Shown here one piece after another: positions 1 to 7,723 of a DNA stretch of 16,221 nt; position 1 is the first letter of the stretch, and each line of letters starts with the position of its first letter. The DNA is from Bacteroidales bacterium UBA7574. GTDB lineage: Bacteria; Bacteroidota; Bacteroidia; Bacteroidales; Paludibacteraceae. The position numbers were made by a program, and so were the translations under genes. The stretch lies in NCBI GenBank assembly GCA_002479035.1, contig DLLA01000099.1, forward strand, positions 12,323-28,543. The letters run 5' to 3'. The notes beneath the pieces are model-generated. The model ran no database searches. It was not told the DNA's origin and saw nothing but the letters and a program-made list of their open reading frames with translations.

Positions 1-1
1 G

Positions 2-1978
2 CAACTGACCAATCTTCCGTCGGCTACCACCTTGTACTATCGTCTCCGTTCTGCATGTGGAGAAGGCAACTACTCGGAGTGGGGTGCTGTTGGTTCTTTT
101 ATGACTATGGGTGGTGTACCATTCACGGAAGATTTCCGTGCAGCAGTCACCTATCCGACAGGCTGGAGTCGCTATAGCAAACGAATGATTGAAGTGTGTG
201 ACACCACAGCAGGAGCTATTGGCAATGAAGTAGGCATAACGGCAAGCAACGCATGGAGACGCTCACCGGTTAGTGTCGGTATGAATAGCGGGCACATGAT
301 AGTGAACGTTTATCAATATGGTACCAGTGGTATGAACCCATGGTTAGTCACTCCGCAAATTGACCTAACATCTGTTGCCGAGGGCACAAAATTGGCTCTA
401 TCATTCAATCTGAGCATGACCGAGGGTGCTAACCACACAGGTGCAGAACCCGACCGAGTAACCGGCGTGGACGATGCATTGGTAGTTGCCATCTCGGAAG
501 ATAACAAGGCTACATGGAAGAGCGAAGACCTGACCGTTTGGGCTAACCAACCGTTCCCAGTCCATATTACGCCCGAAGGTGATACTGTCTATGTAGAACC
601 TCAGTATGAATACAACCAAATATCGTCTAAATTCGGTGGCGAGGTTGTCTTCATTGACCTCAGCAAGTTTGCCGGCAAGATTATCAACATTGGTTTCTAT
701 GCAGAGACTACGCTGAAGAACGCCGACAACGATATCCACATGGACAACGTACTCGTTAGCACCTATACACCGAACATTTACGACCAAGATGTTTGCCGTT
801 GGGAAGATTTCTCGGATGCCAACTTCTCCATTGACGTGAATGACTACGTCGTAGGAAAGACAATGAGTTACATCTCATTCCAACCTTCCAAGGATGGCAG
901 TTCACTCAATCAGTTGAACCTGACCGTCAAGGAAGACGCACATGTAATCATCGATACTACTATCTGCGAAGGTACCACCTACGATGCTAACAACTTCAAT
1001 GTCGTGGCTACCAAATCTACTGTCATCAAACAGAAAGTACAGGGTAGCAACACTTGCGATAGTGTAGCGGAATTGCGTTTGAAGGTTACTCCGAAGGTAT
1101 ATGCCGATACTTCTGTTAGCATTTGCTATGGCAAGTATGTGGACTTCTGCGGTGAGCAGTACTATACATCGGGCAACTACACTTGCACCACTACATCTGC
1201 CATCACAGGCTGCGACAGCGTGGTAACCCTCCACCTCACTGTACAAGAGATGGCGAAGGGTGATGCAGAGACTGTTTATCTGTGCCCTGGTGCTACCGTA
1301 GCATTCGGTGACACTACATTGGCTACAGAAGGTACTTATGAGCGTATCATCACTATCAATGGTTGTGACTCGTTGGCTAAGATGAATGTTTACCAAGTGC
1401 CTAATGAAGAGACACAAATCCGTGCTCTCATCTGTAACGGCGAGACTTATGACAAAGACCCATTCAAGGGTATGAGTCGTGCCGGCGATTACCGCTTGCC
1501 GCTGCAATCACAGTATGGCTGTGATAGTATCATCGCACTCCACTTGATGGTAGCAGATGCCGAGCACTTGGCATTGGTTGACTCCATTACATTGGATGAA
1601 TTGCCATACATTCTGAATGATGTAGAACTCCTGCCCGCAGGCACAGCAGAAGGCACTTACACACACATTGTAAACCTCAGTTGTGGTGCTGTCACTCTGA
1701 CTATCATAGTGGGCGAGCCTACAGGTTTGCACTCTGTATTCGCAAGCAGTTTGGCTATCGCGCCGAATCCTGTAGAGGTAGGTCAGGACATCCGCGTATT
1801 GGGCTCCTTCGCTGCAGACGCAGTGGTTGAGGTGGTTTCCACCACGGGTGCTCGCATCTACCGTGCAGAGAACGTTCAGAGTCCTATCACGATACCGGGT
1901 ATTCCTGTATCGGGTGCTTACTTGGTAACCGTAACATCCAACGGACAAGTATTCCAATCGAAACTGATTGTACGATAA
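2..1978 (+). CDS. Secreted T9SS cargo: fibronectin III/choice-of-anchor J protein, 3' part only
   Basis: The reading frame is open from base 2, so the gene starts upstream of the window; the TTG at 32 lies inside the frame and is not a start. Bases 2-115 look like the end of a fibronectin type III domain. About 119-770 resembles the choice-of-anchor J (cleaved adhesin) fold of Bacteroidetes surface proteins. From about 950 to 1553 there are four tandem repeats of roughly 45-50 residues, each ending in a GCDS- or CDS-type motif followed by a hydrophobic strand; a fifth degenerate copy lies near 1573-1710. The last ~85 residues (1720-1975) look like a type A T9SS C-terminal sorting domain: an APNPV motif, beta strands, and an ending in KLIVR. 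The protein is therefore probably exported by T9SS and cell-surface attached or released, perhaps as an adhesin or an accessory domain of an enzyme. The catalytic or binding N-terminus is missing, so its activity cannot be named. Confidence 0.85.
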   Translation, partial: QLTNLPSATTLYYRLRSACGEGNYSEWGAVGSFMTMGGVPFTEDFRAAVTYPTGWSRYSKRMIEVCDTTAGAIGNEVGITASNAWRRSPVSVGMNSGHMIVNVYQYGTSGMNPWLVTPQIDLTSVAEGTKLALSFNLSMTEGANHTGAEPDRVTGVDDALVVAISEDNKATWKSEDLTVWANQPFPVHITPEGDTVYVEPQYEYNQISSKFGGEVVFIDLSKFAGKIINIGFYAETTLKNADNDIHMDNVLVSTYTPNIYDQDVCRWEDFSDANFSIDVNDYVVGKTMSYISFQPSKDGSSLNQLNLTVKEDAHVIIDTTICEGTTYDANNFNVVATKSTVIKQKVQGSNTCDSVAELRLKVTPKVYADTSVSICYGKYVDFCGEQYYTSGNYTCTTTSAITGCDSVVTLHLTVQEMAKGDAETVYLCPGATVAFGDTTLATEGTYERIITINGCDSLAKMNVYQVPNEETQIRALICNGETYDKDPFKGMSRAGDYRLPLQSQYGCDSIIALHLMVADAEHLALVDSITLDELPYILNDVELLPAGTAEGTYTHIVNLSCGAVTLTIIVGEPTGLHSVFASSLAIAPNPVEVGQDIRVLGSFAADAVVEVVSTTGARIYRAENVQSPITIPGIPVSGAYLVTVTSNGQVFQSKLIVR

Positions 1979-1986
1979 TGCTCAGA

Positions 1987-2014
1987 TAGGAGCGGACTCG
2001 TAAAGCCGCTCCTA
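1987..2014 (+). terminator. GC-rich hairpin just after the surface-protein gene
   Basis: A perfect 9-bp stem (TAGGAGCGG at 1987-1995 with CCGCTCCTA at 2006-2014) and a 10-nt loop start 8 bases after the stop codon. No T-run follows directly, so on its own it is more likely an mRNA 3'-end stabiliser than a complete terminator; the full terminator is the next hairpin. Confidence 0.5.
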
Positions 2015-2029
2015 CTGTTAGAAAAATCA

Positions 2030-2070
2030 AAAAGAGGTTGCTCCTGCAAATGGGCAGCCTCTTTTGTTTC
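2030..2070 (+). terminator. Rho-independent terminator of the surface-protein gene
   Basis: AAAGAGGTTGC (2031-2041) pairs with GCAGCCTCTTT (2054-2064) with one G-U pair. An extra A-T pair at 2030/2065 and partial pairing inside extend the stem. It is followed by a T-rich tail (TTTTGTTTC, 2062-2070). The A-rich 5' flank means it could also work weakly on the other strand. Confidence 0.85.
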
Positions 2071-2110
2071 TTGACTAAACAAATGCGCACTCACCTACTA
2101 ACAAGCATAC

Positions 2111-2127
2111 ATAGGAATACCTATTCC
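2111..2127. repeat. Short palindrome upstream of the rmuC promoter
   Basis: Two overlapping dyads occupy this site: ATAGG/CCTAT around AATA, and GGAATA/TATTCC around CC. It lies about 40 bp upstream of the rmuC -33 element, where an operator could sit, but nothing else supports a function. Confidence 0.3.
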
Positions 2128-2168
2128 CCCTCTCTGTCACCCAAACAAGGAAGTAAATCGTATAAAAC

Positions 2169-2199
2169 TTGCATGTTTCCAAAATTCATGCTACCTTTG
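2169..2199 (+). promoter_or_regulatory. Bacteroidetes-type promoter of rmuC
   Basis: A TTG at 2169-2171 (-33) and TACCTTTG at 2192-2199 (-7) are separated by 20 bases, matching the sigma-ABfr consensus (TTG, TAnnTTTG). Transcription should start near 2206, about 45 bases before the rmuC ATG. Confidence 0.75.
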
Positions 2200-2251
2200 C
2201 GGATAGTTATTAAGAAAGTAAAGATAAACATTTAAGAGAACCATAGACAAC

Positions 2252-3415
2252 ATGGAACTATTAGCATCATTTCTTTTGGGCGTACTACTGACGGGTCTCG
2301 TGGCATTCTTTCTCATCCGCCGCGAAAGAGACATAGCCCACCAACAACTACAGCAAGCACAGCAAGACGCACAGCAACGCACACAAGCCATGCAAACCGA
2401 ACTCCAACTTGCACGCGAGACCATGCGCGCTCAGTTTGAGCAGGAGATGCAGCAGCGCACCGAGAACCTCAAGCACGCCAATGCAGAGCAGATGACACAG
2501 GTAGTAGAACCTCTCCGACACGAACTCGACCTCCTCCGCCAACTCGTCAACCAAACCAAAGAAAGCAGTGACAAGAACACAGCCTCACTTGCTCAATCCA
2601 TCCGCGACGTCTTCGAGCATGACAAAGAGCGCGACAAAACCACCCAAAACCTTGCCAACGCACTCAGGAACCGAGGCAAAGTGCAAGGCGATTGGGGTGA
2701 ACAAATACTGGCTAATATATTGCGAGACAGCGGACTGCGCGAAGGTGAAGAGTTCCTCGTGCAAGACAATGTCAAGGACGACACAGGACGCAATCTCCGC
2801 CCCGACATCATCGTCAAAGGAGCAGACGGCAGCCGCATAATCATCGACAGCAAAGTCTCTCTTTCCGCCTATTCAGACTATGTAGGCGCAGAAACAGACG
2901 AACAGCGCAAAGCAGCCACCAAAGCCAACTTCGACTCCATCTGGCGACACGTGGAGGAGTTATCTGCCAAAAATTACAGCACCCTCGTCCCCAATGCCGT
3001 ACCCATCATCCTCATGTTCGTACCCAACGAAGGTGCCTATATCCTCGCCATGAACCACGATGCCCGTCTCGGCTCCCGCGCCTATCAAAAAGGCGTCCTC
3101 ATCATCAACCCCACCAATCTCATGGTCGTCCTCCGCCTCATCTTCCTCACGTGGCAGAATACCCGTCAGGAGAAGAACTACGAAGCCATACGCCGAGCAG
3201 CACAAGGTATCTACGAGAAATACACCACCTTCGCCGAAAGTTACGTAACCCTTGGAAATCAACTGACTACAATACGCAACACCTACGACCGAGGCATCGG
3301 ACAACTGCGTGAAGGTCGTGGCAACCTCTCCGCACGTCTTGAAGAGATACTCCGCTATGGCATCAGTTCCACCAAATCCATCCCCGACGAACTCCAATCC
3401 CTCAACAACGAATAG
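2252..3415 (+). CDS. rmuC: DNA recombination protein RmuC
   Basis: This 387-residue protein has the standard RmuC layout. Residues 3-22 form an N-terminal membrane anchor. A long glutamine- and charge-rich coiled coil runs from about 25 to 135. The RmuC domain starts around RGKVQGDWGE (141-150). Within it, RPD (183-185) and DSK (199-201) fit the PD-(D/E)xK nuclease-like fold noted for this family, and MFVPNEGAY (255-263) is a typical core segment. RmuC limits inversions at short inverted repeats in E. coli; its biochemical activity is only partly understood. The ATG at 2252 follows its own promoter. The stop at 3413-3415 lies 3 bases from the stop of the convergent gene on the other strand, and no terminator is visible between them. 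An RmuC homologue in a genome with an inverted-repeat switch is suggestive, but the gene is housekeeping in most bacteria. Confidence 0.93.
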   Translation: MELLASFLLGVLLTGLVAFFLIRRERDIAHQQLQQAQQDAQQRTQAMQTELQLARETMRAQFEQEMQQRTENLKHANAEQMTQVVEPLRHELDLLRQLVNQTKESSDKNTASLAQSIRDVFEHDKERDKTTQNLANALRNRGKVQGDWGEQILANILRDSGLREGEEFLVQDNVKDDTGRNLRPDIIVKGADGSRIIIDSKVSLSAYSDYVGAETDEQRKAATKANFDSIWRHVEELSAKNYSTLVPNAVPIILMFVPNEGAYILAMNHDARLGSRAYQKGVLIINPTNLMVVLRLIFLTWQNTRQEKNYEAIRRAAQGIYEKYTTFAESYVTLGNQLTTIRNTYDRGIGQLREGRGNLSARLEEILRYGISSTKSIPDELQSLNNE

Positions 3416-3418
3416 TTG

Positions 3419-4492
3419 TCAATCTATCTTTTGCGAAAAGTACAAATCCGGCACAAAATCGCTATCCGCAGCACTATGCAATATCTGCTGCAAATCATTG
3501 AGTATCAATTCAGGATGCACTACGCCCGTCTCCCAAAAATCATTGGCTCCCGACGGCAACGTGCGCGCATTGAAATTATACACCTGCCCCGTTTGATATG
3601 CCCGAAACCACATATGTTTCTCATCCGTACCTGCCAACTCTTCCAGACTGCGTGCACAACACCCCAACCACACATCTGCATCGGCAAAAACCTGCAAGGC
3701 CTGTTCCATCGTCAGCGGTAGCGAAGACGTGGAAGGATCGTCGGCATAGTAGTATCTCGCACCCGCATCGGCAAACAAACGCCCCATAAACGTACCGCCC
3801 GTAGGCACATACCACGTCCCCATAAACGCCTGACCCGACATTATCGACACCTCCGAAGGCTCTTTCGCCACCATCTCGGCATAAGCCTTCTTCACACTGC
3901 CAAACACACTGTCAGCCCTTTCCTCACAACCGAAGCAAGCCCCGAAAAATCGTATCCATTCCGCACGCGCCAAAGGACTGTGCTCCGTCCACTCGTTGCA
4001 GTACAACACCGATATCCCCAATGCCTCTATCTGCGCAGCCACCGCATCACCTTCACCATAAGTGCTTATCACTATTGCGTCGGGTGCACTCAGCAATATC
4101 GCTTCCAGATTAGGTTGCATATCATCACCATAATCCGCCACTAGCACCCTTTCCTCATCCGTCATGTTATACACGCGGTCAGGACGACAAGTACCTACCA
4201 GTCTGTCCATCAGCCCCAACTCCCGCAAGAAACCGATATGAGTAGCCGAAGTGCAGGCAATACGCTGATAAGGAACCGTCATTGCATATCGCCCCATCAC
4301 CTTACCCTTTGCCCACGGAGACATCACCGTCACAATGGTTGAATCACCTTCCTTGGCAATGCTGAACCCCACCCCACTCTGCTCGTCACCCGTTTGGTTG
4401 CCGCAACCGACAATGGTCATAGACATCAGCAAACACAATAAACATAAACGCGCTCGCGCAAACACGCAAGACAAACGACAAATTCTTTTCAT
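3419..4492 (-). CDS. ABC transporter substrate-binding lipoprotein (iron-chelate/cobalamin type, BtuF/FepB-like)
   Basis: The protein has 357 residues from the ATG at 4492. The frame is open further upstream to 4603, but that would overlap the preceding gene by about 100 bases and put 37 extra residues before a clear lipoprotein signal. Arginines and a hydrophobic stretch precede the lipobox IVGC (Cys30), so it should be anchored in a membrane facing the periplasm. The rest matches class III periplasmic binding proteins: an early lobe with QRIACTSATHIGFLRELG, then GDDMQPNLEAILLSAPDAIVIS, then a linking helix region and a second lobe. Such proteins deliver siderophore iron, haem or cobalamin to a permease and ATPase, neither of which is in this window. 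It starts 8 bases after the stop of the glycoside-hydrolase gene, so the two probably share a transcript. The ligand cannot be chosen from sequence. Confidence 0.85.
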   Translation of the reverse strand: MKRICRLSCVFARARLCLLCLLMSMTIVGCGNQTGDEQSGVGFSIAKEGDSTIVTVMSPWAKGKVMGRYAMTVPYQRIACTSATHIGFLRELGLMDRLVGTCRPDRVYNMTDEERVLVADYGDDMQPNLEAILLSAPDAIVISTYGEGDAVAAQIEALGISVLYCNEWTEHSPLARAEWIRFFGACFGCEERADSVFGSVKKAYAEMVAKEPSEVSIMSGQAFMGTWYVPTGGTFMGRLFADAGARYYYADDPSTSSLPLTMEQALQVFADADVWLGCCARSLEELAGTDEKHMWFRAYQTGQVYNFNARTLPSGANDFWETGVVHPELILNDLQQILHSAADSDFVPDLYFSQKID

Positions 4493-4500
4493 TATGGCTG

Positions 4501-5688
4501 TTATTTTCTCGGTGCCGAGATATACGTCGGGTAGAACGTCGTCCGCAGACTGTCGGCAATGCCCGCCTTGTTGTGTAGCAATGACTGTGCCGAGAAGTAG
4601 CACTCCCCTTGAATGCCCTCAATAGTCTCATTCAACCGCAGTTGCCTGCAAATCTCATTACCCTTGCGCCAAGCCTCTGCACCTTTCGGGTCGCCCAATT
4701 TATAGGGTGCCATACCGATATATACTTTGCACCCGTACGAATGTTCAGCCCACCAACGTGCCAACACGGCATAATCGGCAACCTTCTTACCTATCTCCCA
4801 ATACAATTGCGGCACCACGTAGTCAATCCAACCTTTCTCCATCCATAGCAGAATATCCGCATAGAGGGCATCATAGTTCTGCAAACCGTTGGTCTCGCTG
4901 CCGCGTGGGTCATTCTGCTTGTTGCGCCAAATGCCAAATGGCGAGATACCGAACTCCACATTGGGCTTGATACGCTGAATGGTTTCGTGAATATCCTGAA
5001 TGGCAAGGTCCACGTTATGCCGACGCCAATCCTCGATATTTGTGTAGCCACGCGGGTGCGCAGCAAAGCACGCCGAGTCTGGAAGTGCCTGACCTTTAAT
5101 AGGATAGGGGTAGAAATAGTCGTCCATGTGAATAGCCTCAATGTCGTAGTTCGTCACCAATTCAGCCACCACTGAGCACAACCAGTCGCGTGTCTCGTCC
5201 AGACCGGGCTCGAAATACCACTGCTTGCCGTATTTCCAAAACCACTCAGGGTGTTGATGAAAGACGTGCGTGCCTGCCAAATCCTCTATTTTGCCGCCCG
5301 CAATAGTAACGCGATAGGGGTTAATCCACACGTGCACATCTATACCACGCTTATGTGCCTCTTCGCACACAAATGCCAATGGGTCGTAACCTGCAGGAGT
5401 ACCCTGTTTGCCTGTCAGCCATGCACTCCACGGCTCGAATTTCGACGGATAGAGGGCGTCTGCCGTAGGGCGCACCTGAAAAATAATAGCATTAAGGTGC
5501 ATCGCCTGAAAAGCGTCCAGCATATTGAGCATATCGGCTTTTTGCTTTGCCTCATTGCCCACAGCGTCCTTCTGCGGCCAATCGATATTGCTCACACTAC
5601 TCACCCACGTGGCACGAAAATGCGGCTCTGCCGCCCATACCAACGACGCTGCACCCACTAATAGGGATAACAAAATTGACTTCTTCAC
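4501..5688 (-). CDS. Secreted glycosyl hydrolase family 10-like protein (GHL10/DUF187, YngK-type)
   Basis: The protein has 395 residues with a signal peptide (residues 1-19, cleavage expected after VWA). The start codon is GTG at 5688-5686. No nearby in-frame ATG exists, and the promoter would leave a short leader of about 18 bases. Family features include RATWVSSVSNIDWP near the N-terminus, a TIM-barrel strand with AIIFQVRPTADALYPS, VHVWINPYRV, an acidic motif IHMDDYFYPYP likely at the active site, and SPFGIWRN. Members of this family are predicted glycan hydrolases, some linked to peptidoglycan or host/plant polysaccharide breakdown; the substrate is not known here. It is the first gene of a two-gene operon with the substrate-binding lipoprotein downstream, 8 bases away. 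Pairing a hydrolase with a binding protein suggests a nutrient or envelope role, but the pair may be incidental. Confidence 0.88.
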   Translation of the reverse strand: MKKSILLSLLVGAASLVWAAEPHFRATWVSSVSNIDWPQKDAVGNEAKQKADMLNMLDAFQAMHLNAIIFQVRPTADALYPSKFEPWSAWLTGKQGTPAGYDPLAFVCEEAHKRGIDVHVWINPYRVTIAGGKIEDLAGTHVFHQHPEWFWKYGKQWYFEPGLDETRDWLCSVVAELVTNYDIEAIHMDDYFYPYPIKGQALPDSACFAAHPRGYTNIEDWRRHNVDLAIQDIHETIQRIKPNVEFGISPFGIWRNKQNDPRGSETNGLQNYDALYADILLWMEKGWIDYVVPQLYWEIGKKVADYAVLARWWAEHSYGCKVYIGMAPYKLGDPKGAEAWRKGNEICRQLRLNETIEGIQGECYFSAQSLLHNKAGIADSLRTTFYPTYISAPRK

Positions 5689-5712
5689 TTCGCAAAATTT
5701 TTATTTAGACCG

Positions 5713-5743
5713 CAAAGGTAACAAAAAACTTGCGGATATACAA
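5713..5743 (-). promoter_or_regulatory. Minus-strand promoter of the GHL10 operon
   Basis: Read on the minus strand, TTG (5743-5741) and TACCTTTG (5720-5713) are separated by 20 bases. Transcription should start near 5706, giving a leader of about 18 bases, which supports the GTG start at 5688. It overlaps the plus-strand promoter at 5730-5760. Confidence 0.75.
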
Positions 5744-5760
5744 GAAAAAGACTAATTTTG
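5730..5760 (+). promoter_or_regulatory. Plus-strand promoter of the NifU-like/GGGtGRT operon
   Basis: TTG (5730-5732) and TAATTTTG (5753-5760) are separated by 20 bases. Transcription should start near 5767, leaving a leader of about 110 bases that contains an AT-rich repeat element. Its -33 element sits within the span of the opposing promoter, so RNA polymerase binding at one should exclude the other. Confidence 0.65.
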
Positions 5761-5772
5761 CAGTCCCAAAAC

Positions 5773-5867
5773 AATTATGAATGATGAATTAAAAATGAGA
5801 GATGCAACTGCAAAAAGGGGCAGACGAAGACATACAATTCTTCATTCTCAATTCTTAATTCTTAATT
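5773..5867. repeat. AT-rich repeat-bounded intergenic element in the leader of the NifU-like gene
   Basis: The element opens with an AATTATGAATGATGAATT-type sequence (5773-5790) and closes with a 33-base AT-rich tract (5835-5867). The closing tract is, by eye, 30/33 identical to the reverse complement of the start of the repeat at 10365. The inner 44 bases are unrelated to the other copy. This looks like a dispersed Bacteroidales intergenic repeat, possibly MITE-like. It lies between the promoter and the gene and would be transcribed. Confidence 0.55.
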
Positions 5868-5878
5868 AAACAAAAGTT

Positions 5879-6580
5879 ATGATTTACAGCAAAGAGGTAC
5901 AAAACATGTGCCAGGTGGCTAAAGGTCCTCATCACGGACCGGCTCCCATTCCCGAAGAGGGCAAATGGGTGAAAGCCAAAGAGATTAAAGACATCTCCGG
6001 CATGACCCACGGTGTGGGATGGTGCGCCCCGCAACAAGGCGCATGCAAACTGAGTTTGAACGTCAAAGACGGTGTTATCGAAGAGGCTCTCGTGGAGACT
6101 ATCGGCTGCTCGGGTATGACCCACTCCGCGGCTATGGCTGCTGAGATTCTGCCGGGCAAAACCATTCTTGAGGCGCTGAATACCGACCTCGTATGCGATG
6201 CCATCAACACCGCTATGCGCGAACTCTTCCTCCAAATCGTTTACGGTCGTACTCAGTCGGCTTTCTCCGAGGGCGGCTTGGCTATCGGCGCAGGGCTCGA
6301 AGACCTCGGCAAAGGGCTTGTCAGTCAGTGCGGTACCCTCTATTCCACCAAGGCAAAGGGCGCACGCTATCTACAACTCACCGAAGGCTATATCACCAAA
6401 GAGTACCTCGATGAGGACAACGAGATTTGTGGCTACGAGTACGTCCACATGGGCAAGTTCATGGACGCTATCAAGAAAGGCGTACCCGCTGATGAGGCCC
6501 TCAAACAAGTAACCGGCACCTATGGTCGTACCACCAAGGAGCAGGGCGCAGTGAAATCTATTGACCCAAGAAAGGAGTAA
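5879..6580 (+). CDS. NifU-like iron-sulfur cluster assembly scaffold protein
   Basis: The protein has 233 residues, longer than a plain IscU/NifU N-domain (about 130). Residues ~45-125 carry the scaffold core: GWCAPQQGACK (C49, C56), then IGCSGMTHSAAMAAEILPG, where C77 matches the second conserved scaffold cysteine. C106 (LVCDAI) and C151 (QCGT) may supply the third ligand. Residues ~155-233 form a C-terminal extension with no family I can name. NifU-like scaffolds build Fe-S clusters and hand them to apoproteins in the cytoplasm. The stop codon at 6578-6580 lies directly after the Shine-Dalgarno sequence of the next gene, so the two should be translated together. This protein is generally found paired with a GGGtGRT protein, so it is probably dedicated to that partner and not general Fe-S assembly; that role is inferred. 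Confidence 0.85.
   Translation: MIYSKEVQNMCQVAKGPHHGPAPIPEEGKWVKAKEIKDISGMTHGVGWCAPQQGACKLSLNVKDGVIEEALVETIGCSGMTHSAAMAAEILPGKTILEALNTDLVCDAINTAMRELFLQIVYGRTQSAFSEGGLAIGAGLEDLGKGLVSQCGTLYSTKAKGARYLQLTEGYITKEYLDEDNEICGYEYVHMGKFMDAIKKGVPADEALKQVTGTYGRTTKEQGAVKSIDPRKE
6571..6577 (+). promoter_or_regulatory. Shine-Dalgarno sequence deciding the start of the GGGtGRT gene
   Basis: AAAGGAG ends 7 bases before the ATG at 6585 and lies in the last codons of the upstream gene. Strong Shine-Dalgarno sequences are uncommon in Bacteroidetes; this one favours the 6585 start over the in-frame codon at 6561 and suggests coupled translation. Confidence 0.75.
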
Positions 6581-6584
6581 GACT

Positions 6585-7595
6585 ATGATTCGTCCAGTTC
6601 AATTTGAAAGCCAAGACCGTCGCGAGAAGCAAATCTTGGCAGCCTTGAATGCCAATGGTATCAAGAGCATTGAAGAAGCAAATCAAATTTGCGAGCAATA
6701 TGGTTTGGACCCCTACCTCACGTGCGAGGAGACGCAGCGCATCTGCTTCGAGAACGCCAAGTGGGCGTATGTGGTAGGTAGTGCTATCGCACTGAAGAAA
6801 GGTTGCAAGAACGCTGCCGAGGCTGCCGAGGCTATCGGTATCGGACTGCAGGCTTTCTGTATCCCGGGCAGCGTGGCTGACGACCGCAAGGTAGGTCTTG
6901 GTCACGGTAACTTGGCTGCACGTCTGCTTCACGAGAACACCGAGTGCTTTGCTTTCCTCGCAGGTCACGAGAGTTTCGCGGCTGCAGAAGGGGCTATCAA
7001 AATCGCTGAGATGGCGAACAAGGTGCGCAAAAAGCCGCTCCGCATCATCCTCAACGGTCTTGGCAAAGACGCTGCTATGATTATCAGCCGTATCAACGGT
7101 TTCACCTATGTTCAGACCGAGTTCGACTACTACACGGGCGAACTCAAAGAGGTGCGCCGCAAGGCATACAGCAACGGTCCCCGTGCCAAGGTCAACTGCT
7201 ATGGTGCTGACGACGTACGCGAGGGTGTCGCTATTATGTGGCATGAGAACGTAGATGTCAGCATCACGGGCAACTCCACCAACCCGACACGCTTCCAGCA
7301 CCCTGTGGCTGGTACCTACAAGAAGGAGCGTATCCAGGCTGGCAAGCCGTACTTCTCCGTGGCTTCAGGTGGCGGTACAGGTCGTACCTTGCACCCTGAT
7401 AATATGGCTGCAGGTCCTGCTTCGTATGGTATGACCGACACCATGGGTCGTATGCACTCCGATGCACAGTTCGCAGGTTCCTCTTCTGTTCCTGCACACG
7501 TCGAGATGATGGGCTTCCTCGGCATCGGCAACAACCCGATGGTCGGCTGCACCGTCGCTTGCGCGGTCAACGTAGCCCTTGCTCTGAACAAATAA
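6585..7595 (+). CDS. GGGtGRT family protein
   Basis: The protein has 336 residues and contains the family's signature GGGTGRT at 262-268, followed by LHPDNMAAGPASYGMTD. The family is conserved in many anaerobes and has no established function. Visible features are an N-terminal helical region (1-60), a likely alpha/beta core with PLRIILNGLGKDAAMIISRI (151-170), and nine cysteines (36, 47, 54, 74, 92, 121, 205, 322, 326). C322 and C326 form a CxxxC near the C-terminus. A glycine-rich loop plus an adjacent Fe-S scaffold suggests a cofactor- or nucleotide-binding enzyme that carries a cluster, but that is inference. There is no signal peptide, so it should be cytoplasmic. It follows the NifU-like gene by 4 bases and ends in a terminator, so the two form a complete two-gene operon. 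The start is set by the AAAGGAG at 6571. Confidence 0.88.
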   Translation: MIRPVQFESQDRREKQILAALNANGIKSIEEANQICEQYGLDPYLTCEETQRICFENAKWAYVVGSAIALKKGCKNAAEAAEAIGIGLQAFCIPGSVADDRKVGLGHGNLAARLLHENTECFAFLAGHESFAAAEGAIKIAEMANKVRKKPLRIILNGLGKDAAMIISRINGFTYVQTEFDYYTGELKEVRRKAYSNGPRAKVNCYGADDVREGVAIMWHENVDVSITGNSTNPTRFQHPVAGTYKKERIQAGKPYFSVASGGGTGRTLHPDNMAAGPASYGMTDTMGRMHSDAQFAGSSSVPAHVEMMGFLGIGNNPMVGCTVACAVNVALALNK

Positions 7596-7611
7596 TACGC
7601 CAGTGATTGCT

Positions 7612-7670
7612 AATCAGCGGTAGAAGTACGATTGCTTATGGCAGCGGACTCTACTGCTGATTTTGCTTTG
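7612..7670 (+). terminator. Terminator after the NifU-like/GGGtGRT operon
   Basis: AATCAGCGGTAGA (7612-7624) pairs with TCTACTGCTGATT (7650-7662): 13 bp with one G-U pair, followed by TTTTGCTTT. The loop is unusually long (25 bases) for a simple terminator. It separates the operon from mutS, for which I see no convincing TAnnTTTG promoter between 7671 and 7723. Confidence 0.75.
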
Positions 7671-7723
7671 AAGAGGAATCTTCGAGGTCATTCCAAGAAA
7701 TTTATTGACAAAAGATTAAGTAT

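Noticed and set aside
4493..4603. Upstream extension of the substrate-binding lipoprotein by 37 residues
   Set aside because: It would overlap the preceding gene and bury the lipoprotein signal sequence inside the protein.
5777..5869. 30-codon frame (MNDELKMRD...) 10 bases before the NifU-like gene, a possible leader peptide
   Set aside because: It is made up almost entirely of the AT-rich repeat element, has no ribosome binding site, and its ending is what such repeats produce in any open frame.
7658..7665. TGATTTTG as a possible mutS promoter
   Set aside because: It mismatches the consensus at one position, its nearest TTG is 23 bases away, and it lies in the terminator stem and tail.
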